A stretch of 64,000 nucleotides of DNA, from NCBI RefSeq assembly GCF_000308855.1, contig NZ_BAGM01000082.1:1-64000 (forward strand), in the 5' to 3' direction. This DNA is from Nocardia veterana NBRC 100344 (GTDB lineage Bacteria; Actinomycetota; Actinomycetes; Mycobacteriales; Mycobacteriaceae). Under the pieces are notes generated by a model. That model was not told where the DNA came from, searched no databases, and worked only from the letters and a program-made list of their open reading frames with translations. Shown here piece after piece: positions 10,385 through 21,408 of the stretch. Each line of letters begins with the position of its first letter. Positions within the stretch are counted from its first letter, which is position 1. The translations under genes and the position numbers were made by a program.

Positions 10385-10627
10385 TCAGGCCTTACTCGTC
10401 GCCTTCCGGCGATTGGCGCCACCGCGGCTGCGGAGCTGCACATGCGACTCCACGAGCACGTTGTGGATGAAACCGTACGAACGGCCGGTTTCCCGCGCCA
10501 GCGATCGGATGCTGGCACCCGCCTCGTATTGCTTCTTCAGCTGGGTCTGCAGCCGATCGCGCGACTTGCCCGTGACGCGCGTGCCTTTACCCAACGTCGA
10601 CTTCCCCTGTGCGGGCCTGTCACTCAT
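10385..10627 (-). CDS. Small helix-turn-helix protein, Rv1473A-type
   Basis: An 80-residue basic protein. Residues 25-60 contain a clear HTH of the Hin-recombinase/homeodomain-like type (LKKQYEAGASIRSLARETGR then SYGFIHNVL), flanked by basic Lys/Arg/Gly tails. A protein of this kind lies between the ABC-F gene and the acn repressor in mycobacteria (Rv1473A), so this belongs to the conserved block. Its stop directly abuts the PadR stop. DNA-binding is likely; target unknown. Confidence 0.8.
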   Translation of the reverse strand: MSDRPAQGKSTLGKGTRVTGKSRDRLQTQLKKQYEAGASIRSLARETGRSYGFIHNVLVESHVQLRSRGGANRRKATSKA

Positions 10628-10767
10628 GGCTTCCTCCGGTCGCCGTGCAGCCTCACTCCAGGCTAGAGGCTCGACCGGCAGTGATCAACGCCTCACTGTG
10701 ATGAAACTCACCGATTGCGAGGATATTTCGGCGTGTCCGGCGCGTCGCCGGAAGGCGTCCGCCCCGC

Positions 10768-12399
<1,632 letters not shown>

Positions 12400-12532
12400 A
12401 ACAGTCTCCTAGCACGGTAAGGGTGGTAAACGGTTCGATTGTGCATCCCTCGGACACACCAGAACCACCCATTTTACCGGCCGCCGACGGGAGCCGACGA
12501 ATCGCGCACACCGCGGAGCAACCGGGCGCGGG

Positions 12533-13996
12533 TCAGCGGGCGACCACCCGGAGTGTCCGCAGGCTGGGATCGGCCGGGTCGGGCACGTTCATACCCGACT
12601 CCAGGCCCGACCGCAGATAGTCGACGACCGCGGCGTCGATCAGCTCACCGGGCACGATCACCGGAATCCCGGGCGGGTAGGGAGTGACCTGCTCGGCGGC
12701 GATGCGGCCGACCGATTCCTCGAACGGGACGACCTCCTGGGGCCCGAAGAACGCCTCGCGCGGGTTCATCACCGACTGCAATTGCAGCTCGCTCGGGCTC
12801 GGCACCCGGATATCGGCCGGACGCGACCCCTCGCCCCGGTACTGGACCCGCCACGCGCTGAGGGCGTCGACCAGGGCGTCGATGGTGTCGGCGTCGTCGG
12901 CCATCGACAACGTCGCCAGAATCCGGCGGTGATCGCTGAGGCCCATATCGATGCGACGGTGCTCCCGCAACCAGTCGGCGATCACGTAACCCGTTGCGCC
13001 GGTGGCGGATACGTCCATCAGCACCTGCATGCGGTCCAGGTCGTGGGAGGCCTCGACACCGAGCAGCTCGTCGGCCATCACCGAGATGCCGGGAATCCGG
13101 TCGAGCTCGGTGCGGGCGCGCTCGGCGGTGTGCAGGGCATCGGTGAGCAATTTCTCACCGTCTTCGACCATCTGCCGCCGCCAGCCGTCGATCGCGGCGT
13201 AGAGCAGCACGTTCGGGCTGGTGGTGGTCAGCAGTTCCGCGCACAGTTTCAGCCGGTCGGTGTCGACCAGATCGCCCTGCACGTGGAAGACGGATCCCTG
13301 TTCGAATCCGGCGCCCATCTTGTGCACGCTCACCACACACACGTCGGCGCCGGCATCCATCGCCCAGGTGGGCAGGTCCGGGTGGAACGGCAGATGCGCC
13401 CCCCACGCCTCGTCCACGATCAAGGGCTTACCGCGCCGGTGACAGACCTCCGCGATGCCGGCGATATCGGCGCAGGTGCCGTACGGGCTGGGGCTGACGA
13501 TCAAGGCACCGGCGGCGTCCGGGTGGTCGGCCCAGGCCCGCTCCACCTGCTCCGGCGACGGCGGGTGCGAAAAGTGGCGCTCGGCGTCCCAGCGCGGGGT
13601 CACCCAGCGCGGACGTACGCCGGAGAAGATCAGTCCGGCCACGATCGATTTGTGGCTGTCGCGGCCCACGATCAGCCCGCCGTCCACACCACCGGCGACC
13701 GCGAGCATGGCAGCCTTGACCGACAGCGAACTTCCGCAGGTGGAGAAGAACGCCACGTCGGCGCCCACCGCGTCGGCCATCAGCTCCTCGGCCTCGTTCA
13801 GATATCCGCCTCGCGAGAGCCGATCGTCGAGGCCGGGCGTGGCGAGAATGTCGGCCGCCAGCGCGCCACCGAGCACCTCGCGCACGCGCGGGTCGGCACC
13901 CGCGCCCTGGCGGTGTCCGGGCGGGGTGAATCCGTAGCGTCCGAGGGCGCGATAGTCGGCCAGTGCGTCGAGAACGGGGGCCCGGGAATGGTCCAT
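12533..13996 (-). CDS. PLP-dependent Orn/Lys/Arg-type decarboxylase
   Basis: A 487-residue fold-I PLP enzyme of the ornithine/lysine/arginine decarboxylase family, shorter than the E. coli forms because it lacks the N-terminal wing domain. Visible are CGSSLSVKAAMLA near the cofactor, DEAWGAHLPFHP, and SVHKMGAGFEQGS with the Schiff-base Lys near residue 225. It decarboxylates a basic amino acid to a polyamine or diamine; which one is not readable. The ATG after AGAGAGGCG was selected; the frame is open 43 codons further but that part overlaps the upstream gene. Last gene of a three-gene run. Confidence 0.88.
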   Translation of the reverse strand: MDHSRAPVLDALADYRALGRYGFTPPGHRQGAGADPRVREVLGGALAADILATPGLDDRLSRGGYLNEAEELMADAVGADVAFFSTCGSSLSVKAAMLAVAGGVDGGLIVGRDSHKSIVAGLIFSGVRPRWVTPRWDAERHFSHPPSPEQVERAWADHPDAAGALIVSPSPYGTCADIAGIAEVCHRRGKPLIVDEAWGAHLPFHPDLPTWAMDAGADVCVVSVHKMGAGFEQGSVFHVQGDLVDTDRLKLCAELLTTTSPNVLLYAAIDGWRRQMVEDGEKLLTDALHTAERARTELDRIPGISVMADELLGVEASHDLDRMQVLMDVSATGATGYVIADWLREHRRIDMGLSDHRRILATLSMADDADTIDALVDALSAWRVQYRGEGSRPADIRVPSPSELQLQSVMNPREAFFGPQEVVPFEESVGRIAAEQVTPYPPGIPVIVPGELIDAAVVDYLRSGLESGMNVPDPADPSLRTLRVVAR

Positions 13997-14033
13997 GGTT
14001 TCGCCTCTCTGCGTGGTGGTGCCGTAGCCGCGC

Positions 14034-14987
14034 TCAGCGCAGCGCCGGCAGCACGTCCTTCTCGTAAGCGGTGAAGAAGCCGTCCAGGTCGGGGCCGATC
14101 TGCCCGACGTAGAGTTCGTCGGCACCGGCGTCCAGGCAGCCGCGCAGCTGTTCGATGTGCCGGTCCGGGTCCGGCCCGGCCGCGAACTGGCGACGCGAGG
14201 CCTCCCGGTCGAGCAGCGACATCGCGGCCTCGAAATCGGCGGGCCGAGGCAGGGTCTGCGGCAGCTGACCGGGCAGCAGTTCGTTGGACCAGAGCCGGTG
14301 CGCCGCGTCCACCCCGGATTCCTCGTCGGCCGACCAGCTCACCTTGGTGCCCATCTGCACCGGTTTGGAGCCGCCGCCGCTGTCGCGGAACAGCTCGACC
14401 AGCTCCCGGTCCGGGATACTGGTGCAGTAGCCGTCGCCGATGCGCGCGGCCAATTCGGTTGCCTGCGGGCCGAATCCGGAGATGTAGATCGGGACCGGCC
14501 GCTCGGGCAGGGTGTAGATGCGCGCTTCCTGGACCCGGTAGTACTCACCTCGGTGGGTCACGACATCGCCGCGGTGCAGGCGGCGGATCAGTTCCACGGC
14601 CTCGGCCAGCATGCGCAGCCGTTCGCCCGGCGCGGGCCACGGATCGCCGAAGATGTGTTCGTTGAGTGCCTCACCGCTGCCGACGCCCAGTACGAAACGG
14701 CCCTCCAGCTGGACCGCCGCGGTGGCGGCGGCCTGCGCGATGATCGCCGGATGGATGCGCACGGTGGGGCAGGTCACCGCCGTCGTGACGGGCAGCGAGG
14801 TCGCCTCCGAGAGCGCGCCGATGGTTCCCCAGACGAACGGGCTGTGCCCCTGCGCGTCGTTCCACGGATGAAAGTGGTCGGAGATCCACAGCTTCTCGAA
14901 ACCGGCCTGTTCGGCACGCTTCGCCTGCTCGACGAGCTCCTTCGGGCCGAATTGCTCACTTGCGAGAAAGTATCCGATTGCGGCCAT
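14034..14987 (-). CDS. F420-dependent LLM-class oxidoreductase (TIGR03557-like)
   Basis: A 317-residue TIM-barrel enzyme of the luciferase-like monooxygenase superfamily in the branch of F420-dependent glucose-6-phosphate dehydrogenases. Features: MAAIGYFLASEQFGP at the N-terminus, WISDHFHPWNDAQGHSPF (residues 35-52), RFVLGVGSGEALNEHIFG (about 96-113) and YISGFGPQATELAARIGDGY. It would transfer hydride between a substrate and coenzyme F420. The sugar-phosphate specificity is not assured. It starts 38 bases after the stop of the FAD/Fe-S dehydrogenase gene and is followed by the decarboxylase after 37 bases. Confidence 0.88.
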   Translation of the reverse strand: MAAIGYFLASEQFGPKELVEQAKRAEQAGFEKLWISDHFHPWNDAQGHSPFVWGTIGALSEATSLPVTTAVTCPTVRIHPAIIAQAAATAAVQLEGRFVLGVGSGEALNEHIFGDPWPAPGERLRMLAEAVELIRRLHRGDVVTHRGEYYRVQEARIYTLPERPVPIYISGFGPQATELAARIGDGYCTSIPDRELVELFRDSGGGSKPVQMGTKVSWSADEESGVDAAHRLWSNELLPGQLPQTLPRPADFEAAMSLLDREASRRQFAAGPDPDRHIEQLRGCLDAGADELYVGQIGPDLDGFFTAYEKDVLPALR

Positions 14988-15025
14988 GCCCGGCGGTTAC
15001 CCAGCCGCGGTGGTGGTATTCGGCC

Positions 15026-17956
15026 TCAGCGTTTCGCGTTCGGTTCCAGGGGCCGGCCGGACAGGGCCGCGGCCAGCAGTTCCACCGCGTGATGCGGATC
15101 GGCATCGGGTTGCAGCTGCCGGATCTGGGTACGGCAGCTGAATCCGTCGGCGAGCACCAGGGTGCCCGGGGCGCGGCCGCGGACCGCGGGCAGCAGCTTG
15201 TCTTCCGCACAGGCCACCGACACCTCGTAATGACCGCGTTCGAAACCGAAATTGCCTGCCAGACCACAACATCCGGCATCCAGGACGTCGACTTCGGCCG
15301 CGGTGGACGACAGTAGCTCGCGGTCGCGGTCGTAGTGCAGGATGGCGTGATGGTGGCAGTGCGGTTGCACCATGGCCGCCGCGTCCACGTGCGGTGGGCG
15401 CCAATCCGGCGCGCGCTCGGCCAGCAGTTCGGCCACCGTATAGGTCTGGCCGGCCAGCCGGTGCGCGTCCTCGTCGCCGTAGAGCAACTCGGGCAGATCC
15501 GCGCGGAAGACGGCCGCGCAGCTGGGTTCGAGCACCACGATCGGCGTGCCGTCGCGCAGTTGCGGCGCGAGGGTCCGCAGGGTCCGGCGCAGCACCCGCT
15601 TCGCCGTCGGCAGCTGGCCGGTCGAAATCCAGGTGAGCCCGCAACAGACGGCCCGCTCGGGCACGACGACCGAGAAACCCGCCGCCTCCAGTACCGTCAC
15701 CGCCGCCTCGGCGATCGCCGGCTCGAAGTTGTTGGTGAACGTATCGGGCCACAGCAGCACCGTGCCCCGCTCGCCGGTCGGGGAACCGGTTCGGCCGCGG
15801 AACTTTTCGGTGAATCGTGTCCGCGCGAAACGGGGCATCTCGCGCTGCCGATCGATACCGCCGAGGGCCGAGACCAGCCGGCGCAGACCCGGGGTGTGGG
15901 TGACCGCGTTGGCCAGCGGCGCCATCGCGGTCCCGAGCCGCGCCCACAGCGGAATCCAGCCCATCGAGTAGTGCGCCATCGGGCGGATCCGGTGCGCGTA
16001 GTGGTGGGACAGGAACTCCGCCTTGTAGGTCGCCATATCCACATCGACCGGGCAATCGCTGCGGCAGCCCTTGCAGGCCAGGCACAGATCGAGGGCGTCG
16101 CGCACCTCGGTGGAGCGCCACCCGTCGGTGATCGCCTCGCCCTGCAGCATTTCGAACAGCAAGCGGGCCCGCCCGCGGGTGGAATGTTCCTCCTCGTGGG
16201 TCGCGCGGTAGCTGGGGCACATCACCCCGCTGCTTTCGCCCCGGCACTTCCCCACCCCGACACAGCGGCCCGCGGCCTCGCTGAAGCGATGGTCGTCCTC
16301 GGGAAAGGCGAAGTGCGTCACCGGTTCCCACGGCCGGTAGTCGCTGCCCTGGCGCAGGTCGGCGTCGAGCCGGTGCGGCCGCACCACCTTGCCGGGATTC
16401 ATTCGATTGCGTGGGTCGAACAGCGTTTTGACCTCTTCGAAGGCGCGGACGACCCGGTCGCCGAACATGATCGGCAGCAGCTCCGCCCGCGACTGCCCGT
16501 CGCCGTGTTCGCCGGACAGCGATCCGCCGTAGCGGCTCACCAGGCGCGCGGCCTCCTCCACGAAGCGGCGATAGCGGGCGATTCCCTCGGCGGTGCGCAG
16601 ATCGAACGGGATCCGGGTGTGCACACAGCCGTGCCCGAAATGTCCGTAGAGCGAACTGGATTGGTAGCCGAACCGGTCCAGCAGCGCCTCGAAGTCGCGC
16701 AGATAGTCGCCGAGCCGGTCCGGCGGCACCGCGGCGTCCTCCCAGCCCTCGTGGGTTTCGGGGCTGTCCGGCGGATAGGCGGTCGCGCCCAGGCCCGCCT
16801 CGCGTGCGGCCCACACCTCCGCCTCCCGGTCGGGGTCGTCGAGGATGGTCGAGGTGGCCCCGGTCGCGCGTTCCAGATCGGCGATCATCTTCTGCGCGCG
16901 GGCATCGGCCTGCTGCTGATCGTCACCGTCGAACTGCACCATCAGCCAGGCCTTGCCGTCGGGCAGTTGCGCGATGGCCTGTTCGGCGAGCCGCTGACTG
17001 TGCTCGAGTTCGACGAGCCGATGGTCCAGCCCCTCCAGCGCGGCCGGATCGTGCGGCAGGATCTGAGATACCGCGTCGGCGGCGTGGTAGACGTCGGGAA
17101 ACCCGAGGACGGCCATCGCCTTCGCGGCCGGACGCCGTACCAGCTGGATTTCCGCGCGCAGCACGGTCACCAGGGTGCTCTCGCTGCCGACCAGGAATTT
17201 CGCGAGGTCGAAGCCGCGCTCGGGCAGCAGCGCGTCCAGGTTGTATCCGGAAACCCGCCGGGGGATTTCCGGATAGGCGGCGCGAATGTCGTCGGCGTAG
17301 CGGTCGCGGATCTCCCGCAGCCCGCGTACCAGCTCGTCGGCCTCCGGGTTCACGCCGGGGATCAGGTCCGCACCGCCGACCCAGGTGCGCAGACCGTCGT
17401 AGGTGACGATCTCCAGCCGCCGCACCGAATCGACCATCTTGCCGTAGGCCTGCGCGGTGGACCCACAGGAATTGTTGCCGATCATGCCGCCGATCGTGCA
17501 GCTGACGTGGGTGGACGGCTTCGGACCGACCATCAGTCCGGTCGGGGCCAATTCCTCGTTCAGCGCGTCGAGGGCGATGCCCGGTTCGACCGTGACGGTC
17601 GCCGCCGCGGTGTCCACCTCGAGTACCCGGCGACAGTATTTGGTCCAGTCGATCACGACCGCGGTATTGCAGCTCTGTCCGGCGAGGCTGGTGCCGCCGC
17701 CGCGGGACAGGAGCGGAACGTCGTGCTCGTGGCAGATCCGTACGGCCGCGGCGGCGGCCTCCGGCGTGCGCGGGACGACGACACCGAGCGGCAGGGCGCG
17801 GTAGTTGGACGCATCCGTGGAATAGGTGGCGCGCGTGCCCGAATCGAACCGGACCTCGCCGTCCACCGCCTCGCGCAGTGCCGACTCGAGCGCCTGCAGC
17901 GGCCATCGGTCTCGGGTCGAAGCGCGGCGAGTCGATCGGTCCGGAATCGTCGTCAT
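15026..17956 (-). CDS. Fused FAD-linked oxidase / Fe-S dehydrogenase (D-lactate/glycolate type)
   Basis: A 976-residue fusion. Residues 40-480 are a GlcD-like FAD_binding_4 and FAD-oxidase-C pair (GGGTSLAGQSCNTAVVIDW; GGMIGNNSCGS; GSLSGEHGDGQSRAELL). Residues 550-660 hold two ferredoxin-type cysteine sets (CVGVGKCRGESSGVMCPSY and CLACKGCRSDCPVD), and the C-terminal third is a GlpC-like domain with the CCG motifs AVCCGLTW and GCCGLAGNFG. Proteins of this build oxidise 2-hydroxy acids such as D-lactate and pass electrons via Fe-S clusters to the respiratory chain. The exact substrate is not known. First gene of a tight three-gene minus-strand run. Confidence 0.9.
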   Translation of the reverse strand: MTTIPDRSTRRASTRDRWPLQALESALREAVDGEVRFDSGTRATYSTDASNYRALPLGVVVPRTPEAAAAAVRICHEHDVPLLSRGGGTSLAGQSCNTAVVIDWTKYCRRVLEVDTAAATVTVEPGIALDALNEELAPTGLMVGPKPSTHVSCTIGGMIGNNSCGSTAQAYGKMVDSVRRLEIVTYDGLRTWVGGADLIPGVNPEADELVRGLREIRDRYADDIRAAYPEIPRRVSGYNLDALLPERGFDLAKFLVGSESTLVTVLRAEIQLVRRPAAKAMAVLGFPDVYHAADAVSQILPHDPAALEGLDHRLVELEHSQRLAEQAIAQLPDGKAWLMVQFDGDDQQQADARAQKMIADLERATGATSTILDDPDREAEVWAAREAGLGATAYPPDSPETHEGWEDAAVPPDRLGDYLRDFEALLDRFGYQSSSLYGHFGHGCVHTRIPFDLRTAEGIARYRRFVEEAARLVSRYGGSLSGEHGDGQSRAELLPIMFGDRVVRAFEEVKTLFDPRNRMNPGKVVRPHRLDADLRQGSDYRPWEPVTHFAFPEDDHRFSEAAGRCVGVGKCRGESSGVMCPSYRATHEEEHSTRGRARLLFEMLQGEAITDGWRSTEVRDALDLCLACKGCRSDCPVDVDMATYKAEFLSHHYAHRIRPMAHYSMGWIPLWARLGTAMAPLANAVTHTPGLRRLVSALGGIDRQREMPRFARTRFTEKFRGRTGSPTGERGTVLLWPDTFTNNFEPAIAEAAVTVLEAAGFSVVVPERAVCCGLTWISTGQLPTAKRVLRRTLRTLAPQLRDGTPIVVLEPSCAAVFRADLPELLYGDEDAHRLAGQTYTVAELLAERAPDWRPPHVDAAAMVQPHCHHHAILHYDRDRELLSSTAAEVDVLDAGCCGLAGNFGFERGHYEVSVACAEDKLLPAVRGRAPGTLVLADGFSCRTQIRQLQPDADPHHAVELLAAALSGRPLEPNAKR

Positions 17957-18212
17957 GCGGCACCCCTGTCGTGATCGGAACTACGAGGTACGCGACCGTT
18001 ACCCACGTCGATGGGCCCGGCCGGACACCGCCGACATACCCGGGTCGGCTACCGGTCACACGGGCCGAATCGGACGTCTTCCAGCCGATTCCGCGACCCT
18101 TTCGGCTGCGCATATCCGCTCGGCACGCGGGTACGTCGCAGGAGCGACGCGGCACGACGCCCGCCGACGGCATCGACGGCGGGCCGCGGCATGCATGCGG
18201 AAAGGAGAGCGA

Positions 18213-19193
18213 GTGAGTGAACAGTCACCGGTCGTGGTGATCACCGGGGCCAGTGCCGGAATCGGGCGAGCCTGCGCCCGCCGCTTCGCCGCCGACGGCG
18301 CCCGGGTCGCCCTGTTGGCGCGCGGACGCGCGGGACTGGACGCGGCGGCACGCGACGTACGGGAGGCGGGCGGGCGCGCGCTGACGATTCCCACCGACGT
18401 CGCCGATTTCGCCGCCGTGGCGGCGGCCGCCGATCGCGTCGAGGAGCAGTGGGGGCCGATCGACATCTGGGTGAACTCGGCGTTCACCTCGGTCTTCGCT
18501 CCCTTCACCGAGATCACCGCCGCGGAATACCGCCGCGTCACCGAGGTGACGTACTTGGGTTCGGTGCACGGGGTCATGGTCGCGCTCGCCCGGATGCGCC
18601 CGCGCAATCGCGGCACCATCGTGCAGGTCGGGTCCGCACTGGGTGAGCGGGCGATCCCGCTGCAGTCGGCCTATTGCGGCGCCAAACACGCGGTCAACGG
18701 CTTTCTCGAGGCGGTGCGAGTCGAGCTGATGCACGAACACAGCGACGTGCACGTCACGATCGTGCAGGCACCGGCCGTCAATACGCCCCAATTCTCTTGG
18801 GTGCGTTCGCGATTGCCGAAGCGACCGCAGCCGGTACCGCCGATCTACCAGCCGGAGGTGGTCGCCGACACCGTGGCCTTCGCGGCCGCGCATCCGCGGC
18901 GCAAACAGTACTGGGTGGGCGCGAGTACGGTCGGCACCGTTGTCGGGCAACGGCTGGCCCCGGCCGTCCTGGACCGCTATCTGGCTCGCACCGGCTACGA
19001 CTCGCAGCAGACCGACGCCGACGAGACCGACCGGGCCGACAACCTCTGGCAGCCGCTCGACGACACCGACGGTCACGATTTCGGTGCGCACGGCGAATTC
19101 GACGGCCGCGCCCACCGGCACAGCCCGCAGGCATGGTTGGCCCGCTGGGTGGAATCGGTGGCCGATTCCGTGCACCGCGTGACCGGGCGATGA
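18213..19193 (+). CDS. Short-chain dehydrogenase/reductase
   Basis: A 326-residue classical-type SDR with an extended C-terminus. The cofactor motif TGASAGIGRA lies near residue 12, and the catalytic tetrad includes Ser in GSALGE and the YxxxK motif SAYCGAKHAV near residue 155. The last 90 residues are an Asp-rich tail typical of the SDRs that accompany the pyruvate-oxidase-like gene next door. GTG chosen as start because AAAGGAGAG lies four bases ahead; an ATG six codons upstream is less well placed. Substrate unknown. Confidence 0.85.
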   Translation: MSEQSPVVVITGASAGIGRACARRFAADGARVALLARGRAGLDAAARDVREAGGRALTIPTDVADFAAVAAAADRVEEQWGPIDIWVNSAFTSVFAPFTEITAAEYRRVTEVTYLGSVHGVMVALARMRPRNRGTIVQVGSALGERAIPLQSAYCGAKHAVNGFLEAVRVELMHEHSDVHVTIVQAPAVNTPQFSWVRSRLPKRPQPVPPIYQPEVVADTVAFAAAHPRRKQYWVGASTVGTVVGQRLAPAVLDRYLARTGYDSQQTDADETDRADNLWQPLDDTDGHDFGAHGEFDGRAHRHSPQAWLARWVESVADSVHRVTGR

Positions 19194-19300
19194 CCGCCCG
19201 CCCCGGTCGAGGTTGAGTTCGCCGCCCGCGGGTATCCGCCCCGCGACCAGGGCACGTCGGGCATTCCCGCGAGGTCGACCCGCACAGGACAGGAGAGGAT

Positions 19301-21103
19301 ATGGCGCAACAGGTTGGTGACTATGTCGTGGCCCGGCTCAACGAGTGGGGTGTGAAACAGGTTTTCGCCTATCCCGGTGACGGTATCAACGGCCTGGTCG
19401 CCGCCTTCGGCCGTACCGAGAAGCGGCCGACGTTCGTCCAGGCCCGCCACGAGGAGATGGCGGCGTTCGAGGCGACCGGCTACGCCAAGTTCAGCGGTGA
19501 GGTCGGAGTGTGCATGGCCACCTCCGGTCCCGGTGCGATCCATCTGCTCAACGGTCTCTACGACGCCAAACTCGATCACGTCCCGGTGGTGGCGATCATC
19601 GGCCAGACCGCGCGCAGTGCGATGGGCGGCAGCTACCAGCAGGAGATCGACCTGCAGAGCCTCTACAAGGATGTGGCCTCCGAATATCTGGTCGAGGTCA
19701 ATGTCGCCGAACAGCTGCCCAACGCGCTCGACCGGGCCATCCGCACCGCGTGGACACGGCATGCGCCGACCGCGGTGATCATTCCGGCGGATCTGCAGGA
19801 GGAGCCCTACGAGCCGCCGCAGCACGAGTTCAAGCAGGTGCCGTCGAGCCCGCCGGACCATCTGCAATCGGTCGTGGTGCCGGCGCGTTCGGAGATCGAG
19901 CGCGCCGCCGAGGTCATCAGCGCCGGGTCCAAGGTGGCGATCCTGGTCGGCCAGGGCGCCCGCTCGGCGGCCCGGGAGGTGACTGAGCTCGCCGAGATCA
20001 CCGGCGCCGGCGTCGCGAAGGCGTTGCTCGGCAAGGATGTGCTGCCCGACGATCTGCCGTTCGTCACCGGAACGATCGGATTGCTCGGCACCCGCCCCAG
20101 TTACGAACTGATGCGCGACTGCGACACGCTCGTCATCGTCGGTTCCAACTTCCCCTACAGCCAGTTCCTGCCCCCGCTGGATCAGGCCCGGGCCGTGCAG
20201 ATCGATATCGACGGCACCATGATCGGGATGCGCTACCCGACCGAGGTCAATCTGGTCGGTGACGCGAAAGCCACACTGGCCGAGATCATTCCACTGGTGA
20301 AGCCGGTGGCGGATCGCTCCTGGCGCGAGACCGTGGAAGCGAACGTGTCGCGCTGGTGGGAGACGGTGGAACGGCAGGCGATGCTGACGGCGAAGCCGGT
20401 CAACCCGATGCGGGTGGTGTGGGAGCTGTCCCAGCAGATTCCGGACAACGCGATCGTCACCGCCGATTCCGGGTCGTCCACCAACTGGTACGCCCGCTGC
20501 CTGAAATTCCACGGCACCATGCGCGGGTCGCTGTCGGGCACGCTGGCCACCATGGGCCCGGGCGTGCCGTATGCCATCGGAGCGAAGTTCGCCCATCCGG
20601 ACCGACCGGTGATCGCGCTGGTCGGCGACGGCGCGATGCAGATGAACGGGCTCGCGGAACTGTTGACCATCGCGCGCTACACCGACCGATGGAGCGACAA
20701 GCGGCTGGTGATCTGCGTCTTCCACAACAACGACCTCAACCAGGTCACCTGGGAGCTGCGTGCCATGGGTGGTGCGCCGAAATTCGAGGATTCGCAATCG
20801 ATTCCGGACCTGTCGTACGCCGAGGCGGCGCGCTGCTTCGGCTTGGCGGCGATCGAGGTCGATGATCCGGATCAGTTGGCCGGGGCGTGGCAACGCGCAC
20901 TGTCGGCGGATCGGCCCACGGTGCTCGATGTGCGCTGCGATCCCGAGGTACCGCCGATCCCGCCGCACGCCACCTGGGATCAGATGAAGGCCACCGCGGA
21001 ATCGGTGCTGCGCGGCGATCCGAACGCCTGGCATCTGATCACCCAGGGGATGAAGACCAAGGCGCAGGAGATCCTGCCCGGGCGCCGGGGCGGCGGCGAA
21101 TAA
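19301..21103 (+). CDS. Pyruvate-oxidase-like ThDP enzyme
   Basis: A 600-residue thiamine-diphosphate enzyme of the acetolactate synthase/pyruvate oxidase superfamily with the usual three domains: PYR (1-175, catalytic Glu in ARHEEMAAFEA), central FAD-type domain (190-335) and PP (370-540, GDGAMQMNGLAELLT to FHNNDLN as ThDP/Mg motif). It has the C-terminal extension seen in PoxB-type proteins. It would decarboxylate pyruvate or a related 2-keto acid. AGGAGAGGAT lies directly before the ATG. The SDR gene ends about 105 bases upstream in the same direction; a shared redox pathway is likely, though unproved. Confidence 0.88.
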   Translation: MAQQVGDYVVARLNEWGVKQVFAYPGDGINGLVAAFGRTEKRPTFVQARHEEMAAFEATGYAKFSGEVGVCMATSGPGAIHLLNGLYDAKLDHVPVVAIIGQTARSAMGGSYQQEIDLQSLYKDVASEYLVEVNVAEQLPNALDRAIRTAWTRHAPTAVIIPADLQEEPYEPPQHEFKQVPSSPPDHLQSVVVPARSEIERAAEVISAGSKVAILVGQGARSAAREVTELAEITGAGVAKALLGKDVLPDDLPFVTGTIGLLGTRPSYELMRDCDTLVIVGSNFPYSQFLPPLDQARAVQIDIDGTMIGMRYPTEVNLVGDAKATLAEIIPLVKPVADRSWRETVEANVSRWWETVERQAMLTAKPVNPMRVVWELSQQIPDNAIVTADSGSSTNWYARCLKFHGTMRGSLSGTLATMGPGVPYAIGAKFAHPDRPVIALVGDGAMQMNGLAELLTIARYTDRWSDKRLVICVFHNNDLNQVTWELRAMGGAPKFEDSQSIPDLSYAEAARCFGLAAIEVDDPDQLAGAWQRALSADRPTVLDVRCDPEVPPIPPHATWDQMKATAESVLRGDPNAWHLITQGMKTKAQEILPGRRGGGE

Positions 21104-21119
21104 CGCTGCCGCCCAGTGG

Positions 21120-21299
21120 TTATCGGTCCGGTTCCGGCACGCGGTGCGGGCATTCGCACGCGGCGGCCCAGTCGGTCAGCGAATGCCGGGCTCGCCGCAG
21201 CGCGCGCCGGAACTGCTCGCGGTCCCCGTACGGCGCGACGCTGTCGAACATGCCGGCGGCCACGGCCGCGACGACGGCGATGATCAACAAGGTGGTCAT
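21120..21299 (-). CDS. Small single-pass membrane protein
   Basis: A 59-residue ORF starting MTTLLIIAVVAAVAAGMFD, one membrane helix at the N-terminus, then an Arg/Asp-rich soluble tail ending ECPHRVPEPDR. It converges on the ThDP enzyme gene. Only a weak GGCGG precedes the ATG. No family recognised; hydrophobic start and codon use favour a real gene. Confidence 0.45.
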   Translation of the reverse strand: MTTLLIIAVVAAVAAGMFDSVAPYGDREQFRRALRRARHSLTDWAAACECPHRVPEPDR

Positions 21300-21388
21300 A
21301 CCGCCCAGTCTGCGATGAAGCGGCCCGCCTCGACAGAGCCACCGCGGAAGTACTGGCCACCTCACGCGATTCGCGCCCGGCGCGCCGA

Positions 21389-21401
21389 ACGGTATTACCG
21401 T
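21389..21401. promoter_or_regulatory. 13-base palindrome just upstream of SDR start
   Basis: ACGGTATTACCGT is a perfect palindrome around a central T and ends seven bases before the ATG of the SDR gene. It overlaps a possible -10 (TATTAC), so it looks like an operator that would block initiation. No regulator is directly adjacent. Confidence 0.45.
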
Positions 21402-21408
21402 CGTCTCC

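Noticed and set aside
15335..17974. An 879-codon open frame antisense to the FAD/Fe-S dehydrogenase
   Set aside because: It is a shadow of a real gene with clear Fe-S and FAD motifs; no ribosome binding site or recognisable domain in the antisense product.
19073..21034. A 653-codon open frame antisense to the ThDP enzyme
   Set aside because: High-GC shadow; the sense strand has full acetolactate-synthase-type motifs.
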